From Phlebiopsis flavidoalba (taxonomy: Eukaryota > Basidiomycota > Agaricomycetes > Polyporales > Phanerochaetaceae), in contig JAOCPU010000014.1 of NCBI GenBank assembly GCA_035772785.1, positions 124,001-188,000 of the forward strand: DNA of 64,000 nt, given 5' to 3'. Both the position numbers and the translations under genes were made by a program. The notes under the pieces are model-generated. The model saw only the letters and a list, made by a program, of their open reading frames with translations, did not search any database and was not told the origin of the DNA. Numbering within the stretch: the stretch's first letter is position 1; the number at the start of each line of letters is the position of its first letter. Below are positions 1-11,279 of this stretch, in pieces.

Positions 1-250
1 TGCACGACTGTGAGATTACAGCATCTCGTTGTCAACCCATAAAGAGACTTACTTGTACTCTCAGAGAGCGATTCGGTTCGTCGGGTTCTTTGATGACCCC
101 GGAGTCCAGGTGAGCTATATTGTTATCTACACAGCCGCCTTGATTGCTCAACCTCTGTGCAAAGCCCATTTTTTCCTCGGAGACGGTCAAATTTTGTGGC
201 GTAAGTCAATAACACCCACTTGGTCTTGTGCCGATCACTTACCTCTTCTA

Positions 251-2503
251 GCTCGGTTTCACCACCAAGTACACCTCGCGGCACACAATCTCTTGAGTAC
301 GTTAGGCCTGTTCCGGCATCAATCAACGCACACTCACTTCCGCTCAGTGTCCTCGATGACCCCTCCACGTCCACACCTCGAGCGTCCATCCCATCCACTC
401 CCTCCCCCCGCCTCACCGCCCGCTCGCCACCATCCACCCTGTCATCTCCATTCATGGAGTCAGCACCGCGTACGCCTCACAGGCAAACACCACGACGCGT
501 TCAAATAGAGGGCCCCTCCTACGCAGATGACATCTTCTCTCCGGCACCGGCGACGTCCTCCAAACCGCCGTCGCTGGCGCTTCCCGCACCTGTCCCGCAA
601 CGACCCCCAGGCGGCGAGATCCACCGGATCCGCATGCAGATTGCTGCGGATCAAGCAGCACGCATGCAAGAGACGGAGCTGCGTAGACCAGAGTACCTCC
701 GGCGAGCTAAGCGACGTCTCTCCGACTCCGACGCCAACGACGCACCCTCTGGCGACCAAGAAAACACCGCGCCGGCCCTCGGTGTCACAGACAGTCCCGT
801 CAAAGGCCGGAGGCTCACGTTGTTCCAGGAGACGTCCGAGGAGAGCTTCGAGCAGAGCTTGCTCGCCGGAGGGTATCCGACATACGGGCATACACCGGCC
901 TACGGCGAGAGCGTGCTGCGCCTCAGCAGCCGAACAAAGGTCTGTCACAGCGTGCGGTGGACTGGATGCAACAGGCTACGCCGGGTCACCGCGCGACGAG
1001 TCCGACAAAGGAGCAAGATCCAGACCGTCCGCTCAACGAGGAAGAGCAGAGGAAGCGTCGCCGATTGGATGCGTTCCGCGATCATAATCCGTCGATGACG
1101 CACGCAAAGCTGTACGCGACACAAGTCGAGGGACGTGGCCGAGTGCTGCTCGATCGACCTGTCGAGGAAATGCCGTTCCTCAACCCGGAGACACCACACG
1201 AAGAAGCAGGGTCGCGTCGTAAGAAGGCTCCTGTAGTAGACAGCCCGGCGAGGGGCAAACCGGAGGTCGTATCTGCGCCAGTTGAGTCCACCCGTCCCGA
1301 ACTGGCTTGACCAATCGTTCCCGTGGTCGCTCAGACGTCTGGAGCGTGAGGCGGAAGAAGATGCGAAGAAGGAAGAACAGGAAAAGTTGAAATGGATCGA
1401 GCGATACCTCGAGCGGGAGAGTGACGAGGATGACGAAGAAGATCAGTCACTTGGTCTACCTCCTGCAGATTCGGAAGAGCCCACCGTGCGTCGTGGGCGT
1501 GGCAAGATGGTGCCACTCCCGAAGAATCCTGCCAGTCAACCGCGTCCGCCAGCCAAACAAGCGAAGGCTTACTTTCCGAGTGATCCTGCCGATGCACGCG
1601 CTGCTCTGTTGTCCAAGCGCTCTGTGCGTGCGTTGGCCTACCGCAGACGACAAGATTCAGAGGAAGAAGTAGCGTGCAACTGTAGTGGCGGGGGAGATAA
1701 GGGTGGCTTAGTGCAGTGCGATGACTGTCATCGGTGGTATCATCTAAATTGTATCGGAGTTAGGGACATTGAGGAGCTGGGGAGCGAGGAGGATCCGTGG
1801 TACTGCAGGGATTGCTTAGGTCCACTCCCCGTTAGGTCTTCCTCACCTACGTTTGTCCCTACAGACGATCGGCCACTCACCGGACCTCGACACGATCCAT
1901 TGTTTTTTTCAAGCGGCCGGCGTCCAAGAGTCGCCACCCGGCCTGCTCTGGCATACCCCGCGCGGCGTCCCAAAGACACCCTCCAAGAACCGTGAGCGCC
2001 ACCTCCCACTTTCTTCTCGCTCGTCTTGGGCCGACTCCAGCGACGTAGGACCCGTCACGCCCTCCACCGCGACGAAGGGCGCGCGCATCTACCGCACGCC
2101 CTCCGCCTTCGACCCGCTTGACGAGCCCTTCGACCCGACCGCGACACCCTCCCGCGGCATGCGCCTCAGCGGGCCCTTCACGACGCCCAAGGCCTCGCTC
2201 CTCTGGCCCGCGCGCGCGATGTTCTCCTCCCAGACGCCCTTCCGCAAGCTCTCGAGCACCGGCCTCACCGTGCCCCTACAGTTCGCGAACGAATACGACG
2301 GCTCACCTGTCCGCCGCGCGCAGCCGCGGCCGCTGCTCGAGGAGAAGATTCGTGTCCCCCGCCGCACTCTCGAGGAGCCCCCCGCGGCGCGTCCGTTCCC
2401 GCAAATTGTGCGCACCCGGCTCGCCACTCGCGCGTGCCCCCCGCCGCGCATAAACCAAATCGCTTTGAAAACCTGTTGTAATATGCTGATGCTTGTTTCT
2501 TGA
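251..2503 (+). CDS. PHD-finger protein (chromatin reader-like), 5' end unresolved
   Basis: A single PHD zinc finger lies at about 1672-1821. It has the C4-H-C3 order: CNC, then CDDC, WYHLNC, and WYCRDC. PHD fingers usually read methylated histone H3 tails, so a nuclear chromatin role is likely (family knowledge; the ligand is not visible). Upstream is a long Ser/Pro/Arg-rich low-complexity segment. Downstream is a Pro/Arg/Thr-rich tail ending at 2503. Coding shifts between three frames. A clear 51-nt intron sits at 297-347 (GTACGT donor, CTCAG acceptor). Another donor/acceptor pair near 195-250 suggests exons further upstream, possibly beyond the window edge. A fungal BAH-PHD architecture is possible, but I cannot show the BAH part. 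The PHD call is firm; exon joins and the start are not. Confidence 0.75.
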
Positions 2504-2931
2504 TGGTTCTGTGCAACCGTGACCAGTCGTTAGGTAGGGGGCATTCCGCGTTGTACGTCGACCTCCATCTTGCTGTAGTATGCTATAGTGCTAGGTAATA
2601 GTTTGTGAGCTGTTGTCTGTAGTAGCGTAGTATTTTTCGACAGACGTACGCGCTGTAACAATGGAACTCCAATGTGCTCTGTAATTTTGGCGGGCTGTGG
2701 GAGGGTGGAGATCTGCCTGTCGCGTCGTCGGGGTCGTGTGCAGAAATGTGCTCGACGACTGCGTGACGCGCTGCTACGCGTTCGTAACGCATCAGTCACG
2801 GGCGGTGTGAGCGCGCGTGACAGCTCTTGGGGCGCGCGATCTCTGTTCAGTCTTTCCTCCTCGATTTTCAGTGTGACCTGAAAATTCTCCCAGCTGCACC
2901 CACACCCTTTCCCCTTGAACACCTACAAATG
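2504..2931. other. Intergenic region downstream of the PHD gene
   Basis: Only short overlapping reading frames on both strands, with no recognisable motif. Composition drops from the GC-rich coding block to mixed sequence. It probably holds the PHD gene 3' UTR and the promoter of the next gene. Confidence 0.4.
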
Positions 2932-4762
2932 GTCACCTCCGAGTCTGAAAGACTAAGACTTGCGATTGTATGCTCATGTTTTTCTCCTTTCAATGCGGCC
3001 ATTGACACCTCCATCTTAGGCTCTAATTGCTTTGCGACACAAGCCTGCCAGACCAAACCTGCGCCTGTAGGTTGGCCTGCACACCGTCTCGCGAACTCTG
3101 GCGTTGAGGACTCCCACAGCCTACGTGCTAGAACTGCGTCAGCGGTTCCCCCTTCGCCCCTCCTCCGTCCCACACACCTCCACTTCTGAACCCTGGCACA
3201 CCCGCGCCCTGGAGCTCGAGCTCGAGCTGCGCGCGCTGCAGACCAAGTATGACGCAGTCCCCAAGTCGGTGCGTCTCGCCCGCTCGCCGCACGCTCGCCC
3301 GCGCACCAGGTGACCCCGCTTTCTAGACCACGTCGCCCTCGCAGCCCGCGCAGGTGGCGCCCCCTCCATCGATCGGCGACCCTGCGGCGACCCCAGCGTG
3401 TCTTGCGCCTACGCACTGTCCCGGGAAGGAAGAAATCGAAGAAGAAGAAGAAGGCGCAGGGCGGTGCGCCGGTGGACGCGTCGGCCGATGAGCCTCGAGC
3501 TGACGGGGTGCGGGGCCCCCCGGACGAGTACGTGCGCGCCCTGGTTTTTTGTCGTGCGACGGTGTCTATAGGCTGGTGCACGCCCTGATCAGTCGTACCC
3601 TCTTTTCGCAGATCTCGCTGGACTGGACCTTTCGAGCCCGCATCAGCTGCTGCCATCGATGGAGGCCCTGGACGCTACTTCCTGGACGCAGGTCCCGACG
3701 CCCGGCCGACAGATCCCTCCGCGCAGTCTCACTCGACGCTTGTGTAGCTCTTGCCGCTGCTCGTGATGCTGCCATCTGATGCTATCGCTGCGACCGTCTC
3801 CGTGCTCTTCTGCCTCCGGCGACCCGAAGTACTCTCTGCTTCTGCCCCCGGCAAGTCATCCAGAGTCTCGCCGTGGTTGGCTAATGACGCGTTTTGCCAC
3901 CCTACTGGAAGCCCCATGACCTCACCGACAGCACTCTCCTCCCCTAACGGGCGCCCAGCAAGCTACCAAGACCCACACCACGATTCCCAGCACACGCCCT
4001 GGACGACCCTCCTCCGGATCCAACTCGTCACGTGAAATCCTGGTTCTTTAGCCCCCTGCTGCAAAAACGACCTTCCCCGCGCTAACTCCCCGCGCACCCC
4101 AGGGACGGCTACACCCCTGCATCACCGCGCTCTTCCCCCCCCAACCACGCACGCCCAAGCGCAGCGCAGCACCGCACCCCCGCCGCGCGCGCCGCCCGAC
4201 GTGCGCCCGGACGCCCTCGCGCTCCTCCGCACGACGCTCCACACGCTCGCGGGCCTCGAAAACGAGCACAGGCGCACACGACGACGCGTGCGCGCTCGTG
4301 TCGCTGCGGCTCGCGCGCTCGAGGCGCTCTACGCGTCCTGACCCGCAGGACGGGAAACCACTCGGGAGTGTGAGAAACCACACGGAGAGAAACCGCAGGA
4401 CGAGAAACCGCTGTTAGGACGAGAAACCGCAGGAAGGACGAGAAACCGCAGGACGAGAAACGCACGGCAGGCGCGGCCTGGGCCGCATCGCGCAGCTCGC
4501 GCGCAAAGACGCGCTGTGGTACCTCTGCGCGGCGCTGCACTCCGCGCTCCCGCCTGCGTCCACGCCCTGTCGCCTGCATCCACGGTCTGCGTCGCCTGCG
4601 CTTCCTGCCGCGCTGCGCGGCGGCGTGTGCACGGCGCTCGCGGGGCTGCCTGCCGACAAGGCCGCGGCGGCGCCGGGGCGGGGCCTGGTTGGTGGGCTCC
4701 CGGCGAGCGGGAGATGCTGCTGGCGGTTTGCGGAGAAGGTTTTGTGGTTGGCACAGGGGTAG
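2932..4762 (+). CDS. Hypothetical protein with short coiled coil and basic tract
   Basis: Not recognised. Protein-like stretches appear in succession on the plus strand. MVTSESERLRL at 2932 is a plausible start. A Glu/Leu-rich helix (ALELELELRALQTKYDAV) lies at about 3205-3255, and a lysine cluster (GRKKSKKKKKAQGG) at about 3422-3465. A Ser/Pro segment follows near 3610-3720, then an Arg/Ala-rich helical segment near 4200-4340. The last exon reads RIAQLARKDALWYLCAALHS near 4480-4545 and ends at the stop at 4760-4762. Frame changes are frequent and only some have good splice signals. A short tandem array (4336-4466) interrupts the helical part. The product could be a coiled-coil scaffold protein, but there is no functional evidence, and it may be more than one gene. 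Confidence 0.35.
4336..4466. repeat. Short tandem array, core GGACGAGAAACCGCA
   Basis: About seven copies of a variable 13-19 bp unit built around GAGAAACC. The best copies read GGACGAGAAACCGCA. On the minus strand it encodes repeated VSRPAV/CGFSS peptides, which I take as a by-product. It lies between two Arg/Ala-rich helical coding segments. Confidence 0.8.
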
Positions 4763-5017
4763 GTCATGACCTGCTGTGTGGGATGATGTGCTGCCGGGGT
4801 GGGTTTACCGGCTTTCTGGGTGGTTTTTTGGAGGTGGGGATGCGGATACGGTTAGTGTCGGGCGTTCTGGAGTTTCGTTATTCGTTAGCGGCGGGTGGCA
4901 TGGCGCATGAGATGGATAATCTATCATTAACTAGGATGTGATGCTTCATAGTTAAGTTAATGACGCGCTGCGAGTCGCACGTTCATTATCCTATTCATGT
5001 GTGCTATCAGTCGACGT
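4763..5017. other. Non-coding spacer
   Basis: G/T-rich sequence after the stop at 4762, then AT-rich sequence from about 4915. No gene signal. Confidence 0.4.
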
Positions 5018-5950
5018 CAGAGCGATCGATATCTGAATGTATATATGCGTATCGTGAGAAGCGTACCGAGGGTGTCTGGATCCTCTGAGGACTCGCGTAG
5101 CGTTCATGTGAGAGGCGACTGCCATATACTTGGTGTGTTGAGGAGCGTCGACCCTAGTTTTTGCGTCGAGCTTGTCGAGTGATACATGTGTTGGGGTGAG
5201 TGAATTCGAGTCCAGGCTCTCAGATGTGCGAATGCCACGGAACGAGGGTCTTGTGCCGCTGAATGTTATTTGAGTTGTGTGGTAGCTCCTTCGGAAGCAG
5301 CACTTCAAATTGTCATCATCGACTACTAGTAGCACCTGAGTCCACGAACTCATTTGGAACCTCTTCTCGTGCCTGCGTCAGTGGCGGTCAGTATCAACAA
5401 TCCTCACTGCGCGTGTTCGTCGTGGGACGTGTCAAGAGTGCCTCGAACCTCAAGAACCTGCATAGCGTTGAGGGTGAGAGCTAAATGCCATGTGCTGTAT
5501 TGAGTCGTCTCGACCCTGTTCACGGATTAAATTGTTCCATCTATTGATACATGAACTGAGGGGTATGAATGCAAGTCTAGACGGTGTGCGCGCTGGGGTA
5601 TGCGAATACTGGAAGAGGGTCTCGGGCAATGAATGTTATTTGAGTTGTATACTACGTTCGCGCGCATTAATGACGATCAGTATTTGTATTTCCTGCATGT
5701 ATATTGTGCTCGCCCTGAGAAGGAAGCAGAGTGCCTCGGTGCTCCGTTGAACTTGCGTGGCGTCGAGAGAGAATACAACTCCCATATACTATGCATTGAA
5801 TAGTGTCGACCCTGTTCGAGAATCGATTCATCCTACCGTTTGATACATGAATTCAGAACGCATAGTTTGGGTCCAGGCTCTACACACATTCAGGCTCGAG
5901 TCCACTCAGCAATCCCAGAAAGAGGGTCTCGTGCCTCCAAATTCAGTCCC
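5018..5950. repeat. Three degenerate tandem copies of a ~300-370 bp unit
   Basis: Three copies lie at about 5018-5360, 5380-5660 and 5668-5950. Shared landmarks keep the same order. TCGACCCT is at 5148, 5510 and 5806. A GATACATG block is at about 5182, 5546 and 5841. GAGGGTCT is near 5244, 5615 and 5922. TGAATGTTATTTGAGTTGT is exact at 5260-5278 and 5630-5648. CCATATACT recurs in the outer copies. The copies have diverged by substitutions and small indels and hold no convincing open reading frame. Confidence 0.75.
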
Positions 5951-7252
5951 ACACACAGCGGAGTGGAAGCCCACCGCACGCTTCTCGACACCCCGAGCTT
6001 CCCCAAACAACCCACTGTGAGCCCACAAGCACACCATCCCGCGCCCGCGCACACGCCCAATTACCTCCAATTACGCCGACGCCGCCTCGCGCAGCACCCG
6101 CCCGGCCCCCTGTCGACGTGGCCCCGCCCGTTGCAAATAAAACGTTGAAATACGGGCTGGCCGTTGTGCCTGCACGGCGATCGCGCGCGATCGAGGCACT
6201 GCGCCACAGCACGATCGCCTCGCAATAATTGCACTTGCTTCCGCTCGTTACGAGGCTCTCGGCGCGCCATGTGGCAGCGGCGGAAGAGGAGGCGTGGGCG
6301 GTGTCGGGTGCGCCGTGTACGGCAGGGCTTGGCCCTTGCGAACCGCCTCGTAATTTCACGCGCAGCGTCCTTCTCTTCGCCCGCCGTTCAATTTTTCTCT
6401 TCGGGCGGGAGAACCGCCGGCGGGGGCGTGCAATACCCTCTCCCGCCGCCCGTCTCTCTTCCGGCCGCGCGGCGGAGCAGAGTGCGCCCGGCACGCCCGC
6501 ACACATCGCCGCTTATAGTATTGCCTTTGCCTAATGGAGATACGCCTGGAGACCGCGGCGACGCACCTGTCAGCGCGGCGGGTGGTTCGGGTGGTACAGC
6601 TCAACGGCTGTCAGGAAGGCTAAATCGTGTCTTCGAGTTCTGCCGTCGTTCTCGCTTGCTGCATGGGCTGTTCGTTTGTGAGCACAGACGTGTTACGCAC
6701 GCCGGGGGACGTCGGTCTCGCCGGTCGTTCCATTGGGGGAGGAAGGCGTCGGCCGTCTCGGGTAGCGCCGTGCCACCGCGGACAGCTCTGCAAGCAGCAA
6801 GCACAGGAAGGCACAGGAAGGAACGACGAGAGAAAGAAAGAAAAAAGATGGCGTGGGACGTCGAGTGTGCGCCATCACAAACAATCCAGCGGCGCATCAT
6901 CAGCCCTGTGTACGAGCCTAAAAATCGAAAAATCAAAATGCCAGCACAAACGCAAATTCGCGTCGCGACGTTGCCACGCACGACGAGCAGCACGCGCGTG
7001 TGTGTGCCTGCGCCGCGCGTGCCCAGGGCGAACGACTACACCAACCACGCCGCCGGCCGCGCGGGCGCAAGCGGAAGCAGGCGGGCCCGCAATATCGCGC
7101 ACGCGCCGCCGCCGCCGGCTCGCCAGGGGCTTCGCGCGGCGGGCGTGTCGCGTGACGGTGCGGGCGAATCAGGGCGCGCCGGTTGGCGATCGGTGCGCCG
7201 TGTGCAGGATCGATCGCGCGAACGCGTGCTGGCTACATACTTAGAAGCGTTG
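5951..7252. other. GC-rich region without a recognisable gene
   Basis: Overlapping long frames occur on both strands because GC content is high. The longest, a plus-strand frame of 423 codons, runs into the transposon and reads as Arg/Ala low complexity. No domain, convincing splice pattern or tRNA fold was seen. Confidence 0.4.
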
Positions 7253-7766
7253 GTCGTGCGAGGACCCCTGACAATGGAGGGAAACCCTACCCGGCGTCCG
7301 TATAAATTTGGGGGCCGGAGGCCCCCCCAGCCGGCGAAAATCCGTATCGAAATGCAAGATTTTGGTCCGGATGGCTACCCGTTTGTCCGTATATGGTCGG
7401 GCGGACTTGGGCGGCAGCCTGCCCAAAGTCCGTAAGCATGTCGAGGTCGCTGCTTTAATTGGACTCAGAACCTAATGACATGTCATCATCTGAGGTTGAA
7501 CTGATCCAAATCGCGCCAAAGGAAGGTAAACCTGCGAGATCAATGTGGAATTGATGAGGTAAGAGCTGTGGATGAAGCAATAATGATTGTTGTATATTAG
7601 GTATGCCCTGGCGAAAGTCCGTATACTGGTCCGGCCGCAGGCCGGACGCCGGCGAAAATCCGTATGATTTGGACCCAAATTTGACCGCTTCCGTCCGTGT
7701 TCTGGGGGCGGTTTGGCGAAATCTCTGGGGAGGGTTTCCCTCCATTGTCAGGGGTCCTGTCGTGCG
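7253..7766. mobile_element. Non-autonomous hAT-like DNA transposon (MITE)
   Basis: The element spans 7261-7758 (498 bp). Its terminal inverted repeats are perfect over 28 bp: AGGACCCCTGACAATGGAGG plus eight more bases at 7261-7288, and the exact reverse complement at 7731-7758. An 8-bp direct duplication, GTCGTGCG, flanks it at 7253-7260 and 7759-7766. Eight-bp duplications are typical of the hAT superfamily. The body holds five TCCGTAT motifs, all in one orientation (7297, 7341, 7386, 7618, 7659), a 17-bp direct repeat at 7331 and 7649, and two GC palindromes (7310-7328 and 7629-7647). There is no transposase frame, so movement would need an enzyme supplied in trans. Identical arms and an intact duplication suggest a recent insertion. 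Confidence 0.9.
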
Positions 7767-9214
7767 CCGTCGCTGCTTGCGATTATCGATTTTTTTGCTC
7801 CGTCCGTGCGAGGTCGTAGAAGGATCGATCGTTGTGTCGATGGTCGATGGAAGACGGTGTGCTGGGGCACTCAATTTTGCGTGTTGCGGGGTCAGAAGAC
7901 CCGCATCAATTATGCCTCGTCTCGTCGCGCGTGAAAGTTATCTGCAGCATCGCCCATCGCGCCATCGTGCAGCGATCAGGCGAGGCGATCGCTGGGATTC
8001 TGGCCCGCCCGTTTCGACGCGGCGGGTGCACGTGAGCGACGCCACAAGGCTCGCGCCGCTGCCTAATCCGCGTGTGCGCGTTGTGCGCGGACGTCGCGTA
8101 GATGCGTCGCAGCACATGAAACGCGGTCTGTGGGTCGCGCTGTCGGTCGCTTTGTGGCGTCGGCCCCGAAAGTCATGTTCCGTCCGCAGGCCCCTTGGAA
8201 CACCCACCTCGTGCGGTCATATAGAGCGTTCTGACATGGAATAAACAGACGATTAAGCACATGTGTGAGCACCTCGCGACGCGCTCACGCACCGACGCGT
8301 CGCCGAGCATCACCCAAACGGCAGTCTGATAGACTCGTCGCGACCTGCCGACGCAGCATCCGCCATTTGTCCGAACGCAGCGTCGGCCGTGCCCGAAACG
8401 CACCTCCCTCAACGAAACACGCATCATCTACTCAATCACAAACCTTGCCCTTCATTAACCCCACCACATCCGCACCCGCATCCGTCCCTCTCTCCTTATC
8501 CTACCTAACGCTATCGCTACGGACACTTGAAACCCGCCCACACGCCCCGCCCCAAGCCCGCACGCGCGCCCCTGGCGAGAGCCAATCCGCCGCGCCGCCG
8601 ACGGTGATAGAGTTTCCTGGCGCGCCGTGCCTGGGATCGGCCCGATTTTGTGAGCTGTGATTGGGTCGTGCTACGAGGGCGGAAGAGGGGTGTGTCGAGG
8701 GCGGTAGGTCGCCGGTGAGTTGGGTCTGCGACGCGGCCGAGGCTTTGCCGCCAGGAAAGAGACGGTTTAGTAGCGGGAGAGAAGTGCGGGGAAACAGCTC
8801 GAGCGTCGTTCTCTGTGCATTGTATTCAGCACAAGCGAATCACATGCGATACCTCCCCGCCTCGCCTGCCTAGCCTACCAGCACCGACCCCCCCGCCGTC
8901 CGCGTCCAGGCCTACGCGACGTCACGACAAGCCACGGCCGACGCCCCGACATCGGCGTGCTCTGGTCGCGCAGGCAGGCGGCCCTGGGGCCTTTCCGCAC
9001 CGAACGTCGCGCCACACGCGACGGCTACAGCCCCCGCGCGCCGATCCCGAGGTCGCGCCGGGCCTCGTCGTTCAGTGCGCGGGGCCGTGCGCGCGGGGAA
9101 TGCTCGCGCGGGCGCGGATCCGGGGGCTGGGGAAACAAGCATTTGTGGTTTCTCCTTTTGTTCGTTCGTTATCTCGCTCGTTCGTTGGTGAGACGTGCGC
9201 TCGTGGGCTTCCAG
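7767..9214. other. GC-rich intergenic sequence
   Basis: Short overlapping frames rich in Arg/Ala/Pro on both strands. No domain or consistent exon chain was found. Confidence 0.35.
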
Positions 9215-9240
9215 CGTCGCCGTCGCCGTCGCCGTCGCCG
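9215..9240. repeat. CGTCGC hexanucleotide microsatellite
   Basis: Just over four perfect CGTCGC units within GC-rich sequence. Confidence 0.85.
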
Positions 9241-10518
9241 CTCGCGTTTTCTACGGGACGAAGCAGCGAAGCCCGCGGTGTCTCCACGCGACGGGGGCGC
9301 TCTCGGCCTGTCCCTGCACGCCATCCGCGAGTGCCTGCGCTACGCCGCGTTGGGCCACAAGTAGGACACCGGCGGGGGCCAGGTCGCGCTAGCGACGCCA
9401 ACCCTAATTTCGCGGGCCCACCCTTGGCCACCGCGGAGTGGCTGGGGCCCCCACGCGCGCGCCAGGCCTATCGTCGCGCGGGCGCCGTCATTGGATGTTG
9501 CGTCCGGTGCGCCCGCTAGCGGCGCACGCGATAGGATAGGAAGGGCGGGAGGCCTGGAGGAGCACGGTGTGCAACCTGGGATTAGGGGCGCGTGCCGCGT
9601 CCACACGATCGCGGCGCCGCGACGCCACTGACGAGCGGGGGCCAAGGCCCACAGGCAGATGAGGCCCGGCCTGGGCGGCGCGTGTGGTTGGTGCGCGCGC
9701 CCCGCCAACGACGACGGACGTCGCTCTGCGCGTCGACGACGCGAAGGACGTCTGCTCGACGGACGGTGATCAAAAACGCAGGACGCGCGCGCCGCCTGGC
9801 CAATACGCGCCGCCCGCGGGGAAGCAGATTGGCTGGCGGCGCACGCGCGCCTGCGCTGTACGCAACCCTCGTCAGGGCCGACACACTAGCGCCAGCCTGG
9901 GCGATCGTCGTCCGGATCTGATCGCCTCGTGCTCGCCTGTTGCCACGCGAGGGTGATCTGGGCGAGCAGGCGCGCGGGGCTGGTTGGGCCGGCCGCCGCC
10001 CGGGCGCGCGCACACGAATTCCCCGGGGCGCTTGCAGTGCTCTAAGACGAGAGCCGCGGGCATCTGCACCTCGAGGCCCCCGAGGCGGCCCGTGGACGTG
10101 GCGGGCCATCGATGGGCTCTGGGCTGTCCAGAACGCCTCGCGCGCTGTGCGTCAGCTGCTGCTGCACGGGCAGCGGGGCAGGTCGAGGAAGGACGAAGCG
10201 GCTGGACCCATCTCGGACCTTATCTGGTCGTTGGTACGTACGACGACGTATTGGTGCATGTGCCTCCTTGATATGTGTCTTTGGTTACTATCAGCGCGCC
10301 CCGGCCGTGACGTGGGACCATCCAGCGGTGGTTGCTCGTCCAGTCGCGCGCCCCAAGGCTCAGCCAAATCACGGCACAGCCGGCTCTCTCCCCCGCGCTG
10401 CCCGGTAAACTTTTACCAGCACCGCTCCCACTGGCCCCCATTTGATTTCTGCTTTTATTTTTGCCTGACATTTTCGTAGTGGCTCTGCTTTCTCGACTGC
10501 GGGGCCGCAACTGCAGCC
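9241..10518. other. GC-rich region, no supported gene
   Basis: Many overlapping frames with Arg/Ala/Pro bias on both strands, as expected from base composition. No recognisable motif. Confidence 0.35.
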
Positions 10519-11279
10519 ATGTTCGGATGCCGCCCGCTGTCCTGCTGCCTTCTCACCTTCCCGCTGATTCTCCTGCGGGCTGGCTGTTACGGAATGGATA
10601 CGCTGATGGCGGCAGCGCAGGTGGGAGGGGAGCAGCAAGTGGGGAAACTAGCACGGCGAGAGGCGCAGGTTTTGGACGCCATTTTCGCCGGAGCTGATGG
10701 CCCATATCCGGCCACATTTCGGAGTGGCGAGGAGGAAACGGCGGGCGGGTTAAAGCTTAATTGGGACAGCATCCGACTGGATCGATTTGGCGAGATCCAA
10801 GATCGAACCCATCAAATCGTGACGGTAAGCGAACCAATCAAAACACAAGCGCCTAACAAACTACATATATGTCCCCCATCTCCTCCCTCCCTCATCCGTG
10901 CTCCCCCGAGCCTCCGCCCTTATATGCCTCCCATCTCCGTCCTGTCTTTCACTGTGACAATCCCGCCCTCGCCTGGCCCTGTTATTCTATCTGTAACATC
11001 AAATGTCTGCCATGGCTACTGCGATTTGTCACTCGCCTCTCTGGTCTCTCTCCCCTCTCGCCTGGAGTTCTACCGACACGGACAGCATCCTGTCTCCCAA
11101 GGTTCGTGTGACCCTTTTGGGCCACCACTACACAATATTGACCACCTCATAGACATGTACTCTGTTTCGAGCTCGTCGACCAAGGCATTTGACACTCGCT
11201 CGTGCCTCTCCGACTCTGCCATAGACTCTGCCCTCTCCCCGCGAAACCTCCCACCATCAGTCCACCGGCCTCCGAGAAG
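10519..11279 (+). other. Possible 5' portion of the FYVE gene or a separate small gene
   Basis: An open frame of 308 codons runs from 10519 to 11445. It begins with a hydrophobic Cys/Leu-rich N-terminus that could be a signal or membrane segment. It then becomes Ser/Pro-rich and runs out of frame into the FYVE region. A second candidate start, MSAMATAICHSPLWSLSPL, is near 11003. Neither start is proven. Confidence 0.25.

Noticed and set aside
1..250. BAH domain upstream of the PHD finger
   Set aside because: A short stretch near 60-215 resembles one when introns are assumed, but it is too short and the splice choices are arbitrary.
4048..4767. Several minus-strand frames with repeated VSRPAV/CGFSS peptides
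   Set aside because: They are the antisense of the short tandem array and of GC-rich plus-strand coding sequence.
6164..7435. 423-codon plus frame
   Set aside because: Arg/Ala-rich, runs into the transposon terminus, and overlaps equally long antisense frames; best explained by GC content.
7455..7874. 139-codon minus frame sharing GPLTMEGNP with the plus strand
   Set aside because: The shared peptide is the translated inverted terminal repeat of the MITE, not a protein family.
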